Source of the DNA: M3007 sp044224705
Lineage (GTDB): Bacteria > Bacteroidota > Bacteroidia > Chitinophagales > Saprospiraceae
Direction: 5' to 3'
Assembly (NCBI GenBank): GCA_044224705.1
Contig: JBGAJY010000003.1
Coordinates: forward strand, 1 to 64,000
Length of the DNA stretch: 64,000 bases
In this document: positions 56,504-64,000 of the stretch, piece by piece
Numbering within the stretch: position 1 is the first letter of the stretch
How the letters are laid out: every line of letters begins with the position of its first letter
Position numbers and translations under genes: made by a program
The notes under the pieces: generated by a model
Told to the model about the DNA's origin: nothing
Database searches by the model: none
Seen by the model: the letters and a program-made list of their open reading frames with translations, nothing else

Positions 56504-57001
56504 TTAGCGCACCATACCGGTTCGCCATCCGGCTACTGTCTGATCCAATCGCAGGATCGGCAGGCCGTCGGTATCGACGATAAATTTCCAGTAAGGCGGC
56601 AAACGGTAAGCCTCCAGTGGAATGAGTTGGCCGCTCACAATGTATTGCCGGTAGAGCCTCCCGGCGTCTTCGCCGAGGTATTTTGACAGGTTTTTAAGGA
56701 AGAAATCGAAGTCGCCGTTGAGTTCACGGTCGTTTTCATAATAATAATCCAGCATGTCCAGCATGAAATCATGGAGCCCGAGTTCGCCCTTGCTGCGCAA
56801 TTTGATGGCATTGTCGAGGTAAAAAGCAAACACGCAGCCACGCTGGTAAGGCAGCTGGGCAATGTCGGGGCAATGGAAAAAACCATGGGCCACGAGGTTA
56901 TTCGACACTTGCCCCATTGGTTCTGTATACAAGGGTTCGATAAAATCGAAATTCATCCGTTCGACGTATTGCTGCGGGGTGATAAACCCGCCTTCCAGCA
57001 T
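56504..57001 (-). CDS. C-terminal part of a frameshifted M61-like protein
   Basis: 165 codons continuing, in a shifted frame, the protein that starts at 57915. It carries the second half of an M61-type peptidase fold: FITPQQYVERM, then YQRGCVFAFYLDNAIKLRS, then HDFMLDMLDYYYE, and a short closing region in place of the usual PDZ domain. The stop lies 44 bases before the homogentisate dioxygenase start. Not an independent gene. Confidence 0.7.
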   Translation of the reverse strand: MLEGGFITPQQYVERMNFDFIEPLYTEPMGQVSNNLVAHGFFHCPDIAQLPYQRGCVFAFYLDNAIKLRSKGELGLHDFMLDMLDYYYENDRELNGDFDFFLKNLSKYLGEDAGRLYRQYIVSGQLIPLEAYRLPPYWKFIVDTDGLPILRLDQTVAGWRTGMVR

Positions 57002-57915
57002 GTTTTTATAAGCGAAATATTCCGTAAAACCCGGTCGGCAATGCCCAAACCCGGCGTCGGCGTGGCAAAAGCCGCGAAAGAATTGGTGAGCCCCATGCCC
57101 ATGTACTGGTAACTCACGAGATTGCGCGAGCCCGCCATGCCCGGTCGGGGTGCCAGTGGCAGCAGTGTTACGGAGTAGTACGGGATGTCGAGGTCCCGCC
57201 AGAAACCGCGCTGGATCTCGACGGTGCGCCGAAGCAGCGCCAACAGGCTCGTATCCGCGAAGGCCCAGTCGTTCCCTCGAAGTGCGAGATACACCGCCTG
57301 GCCCGACACCTCGGTGCGCAACACCCTGAAATCGCCGCCCACAAACACCGATTCCAGCCAGTGGTTGTCATTGACTTGAAAATGTTGATGCCGTTGTTGC
57401 GACCCGAAACTGTTGTGCAGGGTCCATGATTCCGGGAACCCCGTCCAGTCCAGTTCCACGTCATACTGTTGCCAGCCTTGCGGAAATAAAAAAAGACAAT
57501 TCCCCAACACATGAAACCATTCGCGCTGGAGTACAGGCCGGAAGCCGTTGCGCATCGATACGTTTTCGCCGGGAAAGTCCTGAATGAGCTCATAATGGAG
57601 TGTAAGTTCCTGACCAGGAGCGTGTTGTATCCAGATCGACGAAGAGTCCCCTGCAAACTGAACTGCGCCATTGATCGGCTCGACACCGATGTTTTGAATG
57701 CAGCGGAACAGATTGGTCGAACTGCCGAACGAGAATGGCAAAGCAATCTCCGTAACCCCGTCTGCGTCACCCCGAAAAACGGCCTGCACCCGCAAACGCA
57801 GTGCGTCGGGCGTGAATAACGGCGTGATCTCATATCCTATCGCGTTGGCCAGGCCGGCCTTCGGAAAGGCGGCGAGACAAAACAACGACAGGCAGACGAA
57901 TGGGAGTGTTCGCAT
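56953..57915 (-). CDS. N-terminal part of a frameshifted, apparently inactive M61-like aminopeptidase
   Basis: 320 codons with a signal peptide (MRTLPFVCLSLFCLAAFPKA). The M61 N-terminal beta domain and start of the catalytic domain are visible. Where active M61 enzymes carry a HExxH zinc motif, this protein reads GLTNSFAAF, so both His and the Glu appear lost. The last 15 or so residues (after VLRNI) are out of frame; the other frame there reads TEYFAYKNMLEGG and joins 56504-57001. The locus (1412 bases) is one base short of a multiple of three; one missing T in the TTTT run near 57023-57026 would restore a protein of about 470 residues. Exported pseudoenzyme or decaying gene. Confidence 0.7.
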   Translation of the reverse strand: MRTLPFVCLSLFCLAAFPKAGLANAIGYEITPLFTPDALRLRVQAVFRGDADGVTEIALPFSFGSSTNLFRCIQNIGVEPINGAVQFAGDSSSIWIQHAPGQELTLHYELIQDFPGENVSMRNGFRPVLQREWFHVLGNCLFLFPQGWQQYDVELDWTGFPESWTLHNSFGSQQRHQHFQVNDNHWLESVFVGGDFRVLRTEVSGQAVYLALRGNDWAFADTSLLALLRRTVEIQRGFWRDLDIPYYSVTLLPLAPRPGMAGSRNLVSYQYMGMGLTNSFAAFATPTPGLGIADRVLRNISLIKTCWKAGLSPRSNTSNG

Positions 57916-57963
57916 GCTCGTTCGTGCAACGTGAAAAATTCAGGTAGTCAAGACTTTGGATAA

Positions 57964-57984
57964 AAAACCGCGGAGAGCGGTTTT
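57964..57984 (-). terminator. Intrinsic terminator of mnmH
   Basis: AAAACCGC / GCGGTTTT (57964-57971 with 57977-57984) with a five-base loop; on the minus strand it is followed by TTATCC after a run of six T residues. It lies 85 bases past the mnmH stop. Confidence 0.7.
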
Positions 57985-58068
57985 GAAGCGGGCTTGACTG
58001 GAAAAGCGACGATTAAATCTTACAGAAAACGCTTTTTTTGGAAAGAGTGGATTAAAGTGCTAGCAAAA

Positions 58069-59097
58069 TTACCGTCCCAAAGCCATATCGAGACAAGCAG
58101 CCGCGATTTTTTCGGGGTTGCTGAAGTTAAAACTCAGCCGGCGAATATCAGGTGAAGGATTGGTGTCCAGGCCGTGTTGGTAAGTTTTGTCATAATACGC
58201 CAGAGCAATATCTGCCGCAGCGGCATAGTCGCGGCTTTCCAGGGCTTCCAGGGCGGTTTTCAGGTGCTGGCCGCCCAGTTTGCGATCGATCCGCTGAAAT
58301 GCAGCTTCCAGTTCTTCCATGGGGCAATTGGTGTAATCGGCCACGAGATTCTGCACCCGGTCGGTGTGCGGGATTTCAATATTGAACAATGGCGCGTTTT
58401 TCATACGTTTCCACATGCCTTCGGGTATAAAAACGCGCCCTATCGAACGGCTTTCATTCTCGATCCAAACCCGCCGGGAGGGATCGAGCCTGCGCAGCGC
58501 ATCAAATAAATCGTTCTCGAATTGCTCTACGGTAGGTTGCGGCGCTTCGCCTATACTGCCGAATGAAGAACCCTTGTGGCGCGCGATGGCCTCCAGATCG
58601 ACGATCTGCTCACCCAGTTCGCGCAAAGCGTGCAGGATTTTGGTTTTGCCCGAACCCGTTTTTCCACCGACGACCATAAATGAATACGGCAACTGCACAA
58701 AATATTCCAGCACGTGCCGCCGGTAACTTTTGTACCCGCCCGAGAGGGTGACGACGTCAAAACCCGCCGTGCCCAGCAGCCAGGCCATGCTCCGGCTGCG
58801 CTGTCCGCCGCGCCAGCAATGCACCGCCAAATGTCCACTCGGAGCCAGTTTTCTTGCGCTGCGTACAAATCCCGCCATTTTAGGGCCTACAATTTCCAGT
58901 CCCCGCAACATGGCCAGGTCCTTACCCTGTTGCTTGTACAAGGTGCCGACCTGGGCCCTTTCTTCGTCGCTGAACAAGGGAAAACTCAGCGCGCCCGGAA
59001 CGTGCCCCTGTGCATATTCGCCGGGCGAACGCACGTCGAGCAGGACCCGGGTGCTGAGTTCAGTTAATAATTCATCGGGCAGGAGGAGGCGTTCCAT
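58069..59097 (-). CDS. mnmH: tRNA 2-selenouridine synthase
   Basis: MnmH (SelU) exchanges sulfur for selenium at the wobble uridine of certain tRNAs, through a geranylated intermediate, using selenophosphate. 342 residues from the ATG at 59097. The N-terminal rhodanese domain has DVRSPGEYAQGHVPGA and the active Cys94 in HCWRGGQRSRSM. The linking LSGGYKSYRRH block is diagnostic. A P-loop GGKTGSGKT at 144-152 starts the C-terminal part. A slightly longer start is possible. No selD is in the window. Confidence 0.95.
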   Translation of the reverse strand: MERLLLPDELLTELSTRVLLDVRSPGEYAQGHVPGALSFPLFSDEERAQVGTLYKQQGKDLAMLRGLEIVGPKMAGFVRSARKLAPSGHLAVHCWRGGQRSRSMAWLLGTAGFDVVTLSGGYKSYRRHVLEYFVQLPYSFMVVGGKTGSGKTKILHALRELGEQIVDLEAIARHKGSSFGSIGEAPQPTVEQFENDLFDALRRLDPSRRVWIENESRSIGRVFIPEGMWKRMKNAPLFNIEIPHTDRVQNLVADYTNCPMEELEAAFQRIDRKLGGQHLKTALEALESRDYAAAADIALAYYDKTYQHGLDTNPSPDIRRLSFNFSNPEKIAAACLDMALGR

Positions 59098-59135
59098 GGG
59101 CGGCGAAATTACGATACCCATGCGCCTGCTGCCCA

Positions 59136-59227
59136 CCTGACAGGTCTGAATTGGCAGAAAAATCAGAAAGGCTGGCTCCGGCCGGAGACAGCCTTTCTGA
59201 TATTTCTACCAATTCAGACCTGTCGGG
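59136..59227. repeat. 92-bp near-perfect palindrome
   Basis: 46-base arms meet at 59181/59182 (CTCCGG|CCGGAG) with only four unpaired or wobble positions. The outer arms (59136-59154 and 59209-59227) match at 18 of 19 positions, the middle segment ATCAGAAAGGCTG is exact, and a short AGAAA/TTTCT pair joins them. It lies upstream of mnmH and 15 bases past the stop of the DUF2807 gene, so it may end that gene. Confidence 0.75.
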
Positions 59228-59242
59228 TGAAAAGATTCCCGC

Positions 59243-59875
59243 TCAACCCTTGTTGTCCACGCTGCCCGAACCGGAAATAGCGGTTTTGACCGGCCCGCTG
59301 ACGTTCAATTCAACATCGCCCGAACCCGAAATGGCCACATCGGCGGATTGTCCTTTCAGGCCGCCGGCATTCACGTCGCCCGAGCCGCTGATGGCGTAGG
59401 CTTGTTTGTCGGCCTGGCCGCTGACGCTGATGTCGCTCGAACCGGAGATGTTGACCTCAAATTTGCGTACGTCGAGGGCGCCTTTGAAGCTGCCGGAGCC
59501 GCTCGTGTTGATCGTCAGCGACTCGCCTTTGATCGTCGTGGCTGCCACGATGTCGGTGGAGCCGCTGGTGCTGATCTCGTCGATCTTGCGGTAGGTGATT
59601 GTCAGGCGGATTTTCACGTTGTGATAATTGCCTTTTTTCATACGGATGTCGAGGGTTTTGCCCTTGACCTCGGTGATCACCTTGTCGAGCTCCGTACCGC
59701 TCACTTCCAGGACGATTTTTTCTTCCGAACCTTCCTGCAGGGTGACCTGGTCAAAACCACCGGCGACGGAGATTTTTTCAAAAGTCTGGAGGGGGCGGGT
59801 TTCGGTGTTTTTTTGTGCAAAAATGCCGTTGGCGACAAAGGCGGCGGCGAGGATAAGCAGCAGACGAATTTTCAT
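59243..59875 (-). CDS. DUF2807 (GIN domain) secreted protein
   Basis: 210 residues with signal peptide MKIRLLLILAAAFVANGIFA. The rest is a DUF2807/GIN-type beta-helix head domain: FEKISVAGGFDQVTLQEG, then repeated strand-turn units with the serial motif SGSGD or SGSSD (near 125, 147, 165, 183 and 202). Such proteins are abundant in Bacteroidota and are proposed adhesin-like surface or periplasmic proteins; no enzymatic function is known. Confidence 0.9.
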   Translation of the reverse strand: MKIRLLLILAAAFVANGIFAQKNTETRPLQTFEKISVAGGFDQVTLQEGSEEKIVLEVSGTELDKVITEVKGKTLDIRMKKGNYHNVKIRLTITYRKIDEISTSGSTDIVAATTIKGESLTINTSGSGSFKGALDVRKFEVNISGSSDISVSGQADKQAYAISGSGDVNAGGLKGQSADVAISGSGDVELNVSGPVKTAISGSGSVDNKG

Positions 59876-59989
59876 AGCTTGTAAAATGGTTGTGGTAAAA
59901 AATCAGGTTGCTTCATTTGCGGCAAAGACCGGATTTGAGGCCGGGGGTTGCAAAGCGTGCGAAAAAGCCCCGATTTCTTCACTGACCTT

Positions 59990-61726
59990 TCAGGCGTCCC
60001 AATTCAATTCCCTTGCCAGGGCCAGAAAAAAATCCATCGCTTCCGGATTCTTCATCGAATCGCGGTTGTAGGCTTTGTCCAGCGGGCGGCGCAGCAGGAT
60101 TTTCTTCACCGGCGTCTCCATTTTTTTACCGGAAATCGTATAGGGCACGTCGGGCGCGGCGATGATGTCGTCGGGCACGTGCCTCGGGCTGTACGCCGTG
60201 CGCAGCGCCTGCCGGATCGTGTTTTTCAAGCCATCATCGAGGCTGAATCCCGGGTTCATTACCACGAAGAGTGGCATCCAGTCGGTCCCGTCGGCGCGCT
60301 CCAGGTTCACGATCAGGGTGTCTTTGAGCTGCGGCAGCTGGTCCAAAGCGCGATAAATTTCGGCTGTGCCGATGCGGACGCCCTGGCGGTTGAGCGTGGC
60401 ATCGGAGCGACCGAGGATCACGACCGTGTTGCGCGGGCTGAGCCGTATCCAGTCGCCGTGGCGCCACACGCCGGGCCAGGTGTCGAAATAGCTCGATCGG
60501 TATTTGGCTTTGTCGGGGTCGTTCCAGAAAAAGACGGGCATCGAAGGCATGGCCTGGGTCACGACCATTTCGCCCACCTCGCCTGCGGGTACGGGCCGTC
60601 CGTTTTCGTCCCAGGCTTCCATGGCGCAACCCAGGCAAATGCACTGGATTTCGCCTTGCCATACGGGCAATAAAGGCGAGCCGCCCACCCAGGCCGTACA
60701 CACGTCGGTGCCGCCGGCCATGGAGGAGAGCCAGGTCTGTTCACCGATGTGCCTGTACACCCAGTCGAAGGCCTCGGGCGGCAGGGGAGAGCCCGTAGAA
60801 CCAATTGATCTTAAATGACTTAGGTCGAATTTTTCTTTTGGAGAAATGCCCGATTTCCGGCAGCTCACGAGGAATGGTGCGCTCGTTCCGAAGTGAGTGA
60901 TGCGCGTCTCGGCGGCGAGTTCCCAAAGGGCATCGAGATCGGGAAAGCCGGGACTGCCGTCGTACAGCACGATCGTCGCGCCGGCAAGCAGTGCTCCGAC
61001 CGTGAAATTCCACATCATCCAGCCCGTCGTGGAAAACCAAAAGAACCGCTCTCCGGCGTGCACATCGTTGTGCAAATGGAGATATTTCAAGTGTTCCAGC
61101 AAATTGCCGCCGTGCGAATGCGTGATCGCCTTGGGTACGCCCGTGGTGCCCGAAGAATAAAGTATCCAGAGCGGGTGGGAGAAGGGCAGGGGAGTGAATG
61201 GCAACCCTTTTGCAGGCTGAGGCGTGTTCAGGAGGTCTTTCCAAAGCACGCAGTCGGGCAGATTATCCGGCTGCGCATTTTCGTCGAGCCAGGGCACAAA
61301 AACCAGTTTTTCGACGCTGGGCAGCAGGCTGCACAGTTCGCGGACGGTATCGCGTTTGTCGAATGGTTTGCCGCCGTAGGCGTATCCGTCGCAGGCGATC
61401 AGGATTTTCGGCCGGATTTGTGCGAAGCGATCGGCCACGCTGGCCGCACCGAAGTCGGGCGAACAACTCGACCAAACCGCCCCGATGCTCATGCAAGCCA
61501 GCACGGCCACTACGGCGTGCGGGCTGTTGGGCAAATAAGCGGCCACCCGGTCGCCGGATTGAACCCCCTGGGCGCTAAGCCAGGCAGCAACAGCGGCAGT
61601 CTGGCATTCGATCTCCGCCCAGGAAATTTCCTGTACGGGCGTTCTTTCATTTTTAAAAAGAATGGCGGGTTGGGTGTCGGTTTTTTTGCGGAAAATATGT
61701 TCGGCGTAGTTGAGCGTGCTCTTCAA
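59990..61726 (-). CDS. C-terminal part of a frameshifted acetoacetate-CoA ligase
   Basis: 578 codons open from a TTG at 61726. It carries the main adenylation domain of the ANL superfamily: LWILYSSGTTGVPKAI (phosphate-binding loop), the FWFSTTGWMMWN block typical of acetoacetyl-CoA synthetase, YFDTWPGVWRHGDW, and the C-terminal KKMETPVKKIL with the catalytic Lys. Acetoacetyl-CoA synthetase activates acetoacetate with ATP and CoA. It continues the protein that starts at 62051; see the N-terminal entry for the shift. Confidence 0.8.
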   Translation of the reverse strand: MKSTLNYAEHIFRKKTDTQPAILFKNERTPVQEISWAEIECQTAAVAAWLSAQGVQSGDRVAAYLPNSPHAVVAVLACMSIGAVWSSCSPDFGAASVADRFAQIRPKILIACDGYAYGGKPFDKRDTVRELCSLLPSVEKLVFVPWLDENAQPDNLPDCVLWKDLLNTPQPAKGLPFTPLPFSHPLWILYSSGTTGVPKAITHSHGGNLLEHLKYLHLHNDVHAGERFFWFSTTGWMMWNFTVGALLAGATIVLYDGSPGFPDLDALWELAAETRITHFGTSAPFLVSCRKSGISPKEKFDLSHLRSIGSTGSPLPPEAFDWVYRHIGEQTWLSSMAGGTDVCTAWVGGSPLLPVWQGEIQCICLGCAMEAWDENGRPVPAGEVGEMVVTQAMPSMPVFFWNDPDKAKYRSSYFDTWPGVWRHGDWIRLSPRNTVVILGRSDATLNRQGVRIGTAEIYRALDQLPQLKDTLIVNLERADGTDWMPLFVVMNPGFSLDDGLKNTIRQALRTAYSPRHVPDDIIAAPDVPYTISGKKMETPVKKILLRRPLDKAYNRDSMKNPEAMDFFLALARELNWDA

Positions 61727-62051
61727 ACCACTGGATGTCAGGCATTTCCGTGCCTTTTCGGACCGATTGAAAGGGCGCGTGTCCGATGATGTCGAAGTAC
61801 TCCCAAAGGCTGCGCCAGAAATCTTCCGGGTGATCCACCGACCATTTCCAAAGGTCGTGATAGAGTTGTTCAGGAGCCTTAAAATCGTAGGTCTGCGGGT
61901 CGAATCCTTCGGGTCCGCTGTAATCCTGAAAAAAAACCGGCTGGTAGGTTTGGCTTAACCAATGCAAATAACGCATCAGGTGACTGCCTTGCATCAGAGG
62001 GCGTGAAGGCTGCCAAAGCAGGCGTGGTGTGTCCGTACTTTCTGAACTCAT
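61653..62051 (-). CDS. N-terminal part of the frameshifted acetoacetate-CoA ligase
   Basis: The start at 62051 (MSSESTDTPRLLWQPS) matches the usual opening of acetoacetyl-CoA synthetase, followed by the ACAS N-terminal region with YHDLWKWSVDHPEDFWRSLW. True coding continues to the TGGTTTGAA at about 61725-61733, after which this frame reads out to 61653 while the family sequence STLNYAEHIF continues in the frame of 59990-61726. The locus is 2062 bases, one over a multiple of three: either one extra base or two missing bases (for example two A in an AAAA run) explain it. With two added bases the protein would be 687 residues and keep the family spacing between WF and LNYAE. Confidence 0.75.
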   Translation of the reverse strand: MSSESTDTPRLLWQPSRPLMQGSHLMRYLHWLSQTYQPVFFQDYSGPEGFDPQTYDFKAPEQLYHDLWKWSVDHPEDFWRSLWEYFDIIGHAPFQSVRKGTEMPDIQWFEEHAQLRRTYFPQKNRHPTRHSF

Positions 62052-62143
62052 TTTGGAAGACTTTGAAATCAAGGCTTGGCGGGTTCTATTTTCGCGGCAA
62101 ATTCCGGTGATTCTACCGAATGCAAGAAATAAAACTTTCTGAC

Positions 62144-63727
62144 ATGAAAACACTCCACGCCCTTGTCCTGCTTTTTGTTGTTGCCATGTTCACCGCCTGC
62201 GACCCGCCGCGCCGCGCGGCTGCCGGGGGCGACGACGGCCGTATCGAAGTCATTTTTCTTCAGATGAACGACGTGTACGAGATCTCACCCATGCCCTCCG
62301 ACAACTCAGGGGGGCTGGCCCGCGTCGCCGCGTTGCGCCAGGAATTGATGAAAAAAAATCCCAACGTCGTGACGGTGCTGTCGGGCGACTTCATCAGTCC
62401 CTCGGTCACGGGCACCCTCAAATTCGAAGGAAAACGTATCCGGGGCCGCCACATGGTGGAGACCCTCAACACGCTCGGACTCGATTGGGTCGTCTTCGGC
62501 AACCATGAATTCGATTACGACGACCTGTCCGACCTGCAAGCCCGACTCGACGAATCCAAATTTCAGTGGCTGGCCGGCAATGCACGCCTGAAAAATGCCG
62601 ATGGCACCACGCAGCCCTTCTACAAAAATGTCGCCGGCAACCGCATGAACTGCCCCGACGACGCCGTGATCACCCTGAAAGACGCCGACGGCACCACCGT
62701 AAACATCGGTCTGCTGGGTGTGCTCATTGGCGCCGGCCGCAAGCCCTGGGTGACTTATACCGATCCCTTCAGCACGGCTGTAAAGTTGTATAACGACCTG
62801 AAACCCAGGTCCGACGTGGTGCTGGGCATCACCCACCTCGCCATCGACGACGACCTCAAACTCGCCGGCATGCTCCCCGGCGTGCCGCTCATCATGGGCG
62901 GTCACGACCACTCCAATATGCTCCGCCGCGTCGGAAATACCGTCGTCGCGAAAGCCGATGCGAATGCCCGCACCGTTTATGTGCATACCCTGCGCTACGA
63001 TAAAAAGACAAAAAAAGCTACGATCACTTCGGAACTGCGCCGGATCAATTCCACGTTGCCCGACGAGCCCGCCACAGCCGCCGTAATCGCCAAATGGGAG
63101 AAAATCAAAACGGAATCGCTGGCCAGCTCGGGCTTCGACGCCACGAAAAAAGTGATCGACCTGAAACAACCGCTGGACTGCCGCGAGGACGTCGTGCGCA
63201 TGCAGCAGGCGCCTGCCGGCAAAATGGTCACCGACGCCATGCTCGATGCCTCCCGAACGAATCCTGACTGCGCTTTGTTAAACAGCGGCTCCATCCGGGT
63301 CGACGACGTGCTCTCTGGCACGCTCACCGAACTCGATATCGTGCGGATGCTGCCCTTCGGCGGCGGCATCGCCGAGGTGGAAATGCGTGGCGCCCTGCTC
63401 CGGCGCACGCTGGATGCCGGACTTGCCAACCGGGGCAACGGCGGCTACCTGCAATACAGCAAGGCGCGCTACGACGAGGTCAAAAAACAGTGGCTCATTG
63501 GCGAAAAGCCACTCGACGACGCCAAAATTTACCGCGTCGTACTGCCCGAATTCCTGCTCACGGGCAACGAACAAAACATGGGTTTTCTCAAAACGGCACT
63601 CAATGCCGACGGCAAAACCACGTCCAATTCCGAAATTCTGAGCCTGGTAAAAGGCAATCCGGCCGACAAGACAGACCTCCGGAACGACATTCGTCTGGCA
63701 CTCATCTCATCACTGCGCAAGGGGTAA
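62144..63727 (+). CDS. 5'-nucleotidase/UshA-like metallophosphatase, lipoprotein
   Basis: 527 residues from the ATG at 62144, chosen because it starts a lipoprotein signal (FVVAMFTAC). Calcineurin-like metallophosphatase domain: LQMNDVYEISP, VLSGDFISPS, VFGNHEFDYDDL, ITHLAIDDD and GGHDHSN give the metal-binding set. The C-terminal 5'-nucleotidase domain has NSGSIRVDDVLSGTLTELD and MLPFGGG. The first metal motif reads NDVY where UshA-type enzymes have DxH, a variant I recall from a metallophosphatase subfamily. It probably hydrolyses phosphate esters in the periplasm or at the surface; the substrate is unknown. Divergent from the acetoacetate-CoA ligase. Confidence 0.88.
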   Translation: MKTLHALVLLFVVAMFTACDPPRRAAAGGDDGRIEVIFLQMNDVYEISPMPSDNSGGLARVAALRQELMKKNPNVVTVLSGDFISPSVTGTLKFEGKRIRGRHMVETLNTLGLDWVVFGNHEFDYDDLSDLQARLDESKFQWLAGNARLKNADGTTQPFYKNVAGNRMNCPDDAVITLKDADGTTVNIGLLGVLIGAGRKPWVTYTDPFSTAVKLYNDLKPRSDVVLGITHLAIDDDLKLAGMLPGVPLIMGGHDHSNMLRRVGNTVVAKADANARTVYVHTLRYDKKTKKATITSELRRINSTLPDEPATAAVIAKWEKIKTESLASSGFDATKKVIDLKQPLDCREDVVRMQQAPAGKMVTDAMLDASRTNPDCALLNSGSIRVDDVLSGTLTELDIVRMLPFGGGIAEVEMRGALLRRTLDAGLANRGNGGYLQYSKARYDEVKKQWLIGEKPLDDAKIYRVVLPEFLLTGNEQNMGFLKTALNADGKTTSNSEILSLVKGNPADKTDLRNDIRLALISSLRKG

Positions 63728-63772
63728 ATCAACAATTTTTCACGCTACCCCTTTGGCGAAGCAAACTTTCCC

Positions 63773-63780
63773 TACTTTTG
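63773..63780 (+). promoter_or_regulatory. -7 box for the membrane-anchored protein at the window end
   Basis: TACTTTTG fits TAnnTTTG; TTTG at 63752-63755 lies 17 bases upstream, slightly close for a -33 element. A GGCCTTTTTGC hairpin (63783-63801) directly follows and may overlap the transcription start. Confidence 0.5.
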
Positions 63781-63844
63781 CGGGCCTTTTTGCAAAAAGC
63801 CGGAAGGCAGTGATATTGAACCTTTAATTTTTCGAATTCAAACA

Positions 63845-64000
63845 ATGGCAAAACGCAAAGTCGCCCAGACGGACACCATCGAAGAAATCCAGGAAGTGCA
63901 AGCGCCTTCTACACCGTTTTGGGAAAAATATCAAGATTACCTGCTCTACGCCGTCGGCGCCGTCGTGCTGCTGATCGCTGGGTGGTGGGGCTACAAAAGC
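63845..64000 (+). CDS. Start of a single-pass membrane protein (3' truncated)
   Basis: The first 52 codons: a charged cytoplasmic start (MAKRKVAQTDTIEEIQEV), then FWEKYQDYLLYAVGAVVLLI as a membrane segment. The layout resembles the N-terminus of membrane-anchored tetratricopeptide proteins (YfgM-like) common in Bacteroidota, but the diagnostic part is beyond the window. Confidence 0.75.
   Translation, partial: MAKRKVAQTDTIEEIQEVQAPSTPFWEKYQDYLLYAVGAVVLLIAGWWGYKS

Overview
The window looks like a draft-quality contig from a member of the Bacteroidota, most likely a GC-rich lineage such as the Saprospiria. Support comes from several directions. Seven genes end in a type IX secretion (T9SS) sorting domain. 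The main sigma factor is the short RpoD form that starts directly at region 1.2. Housekeeping genes carry Bacteroidota-style -7 boxes (TAnnTTTG) and lack obvious Shine-Dalgarno sequences. There is a FecI/FecR/STN-TonB receptor/DUF4249 operon, and a mevalonate kinase is present. The genus and species cannot be read from the sequence. A 28-N gap and three single-locus frameshifts (TIR-like gene, M61-like gene, acetoacetyl-CoA ligase) point to assembly or sequencing error, or to gene decay.

Layout. 0-5 kb: the tail of one T9SS protein and a complete 1565-residue paralogue that combines cohesin-like and dockerin-like modules. 5-13 kb, mostly housekeeping: a minus-strand operon lipB / unknown / membrane protein / msrB, then pyrG, rpoD, a secreted peptidyl-arginine-deiminase-like enzyme and a Crp/Fnr regulator. 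14-19.3 kb: a cell-surface-signalling uptake operon (ECF sigma, FecR, STN-TonB receptor, DUF4249 lipoprotein). 19.5-25.6 kb: mdh, a peroxiredoxin-like protein, a second TonB receptor and a secreted M14 carboxypeptidase. 25.7-31.2 kb: a MOSC / GIY-YIG-like / TIR-like large protein operon opposite a Pif1-like helicase, which is the most defence-like part of the window. 31.2-36.8 kb: a tightly overlapping minus-strand operon of mevalonate kinase, an orphan ABC permease, a GT39-like glycosyltransferase, a TRIC/UPF0126 channel and a Gfo/Idh/MocA dehydrogenase. 37.3-43 kb: a secreted HExxH metalloprotease and gcvP. 43-51 kb: two giant tandem paralogous T9SS proteins with IgGFc-binding-like N-termini and an expandable repeat of about 50 residues. 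51-64 kb: an FkbM methyltransferase, a DUF5916 outer-membrane protein, homogentisate dioxygenase, an M61-like protein, mnmH, a DUF2807 protein, acetoacetyl-CoA ligase, a 5'-nucleotidase-like lipoprotein and the start of a single-pass membrane protein.

The most striking feature outside the genes is the number of long intergenic palindromes. They include simple terminators and also larger structures: a 400-bp composite element at 36.9-37.3 kb with nested inverted repeats flanked by complementary 7-mer arrays; a 92-bp near-perfect palindrome at 59.1 kb; a pair of hairpins at 43.1 kb that can re-pair with each other; and a perfect 17-bp inverted repeat between the MOSC operon and the helicase. 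No tRNA, rRNA, CRISPR array or transposase gene was seen.
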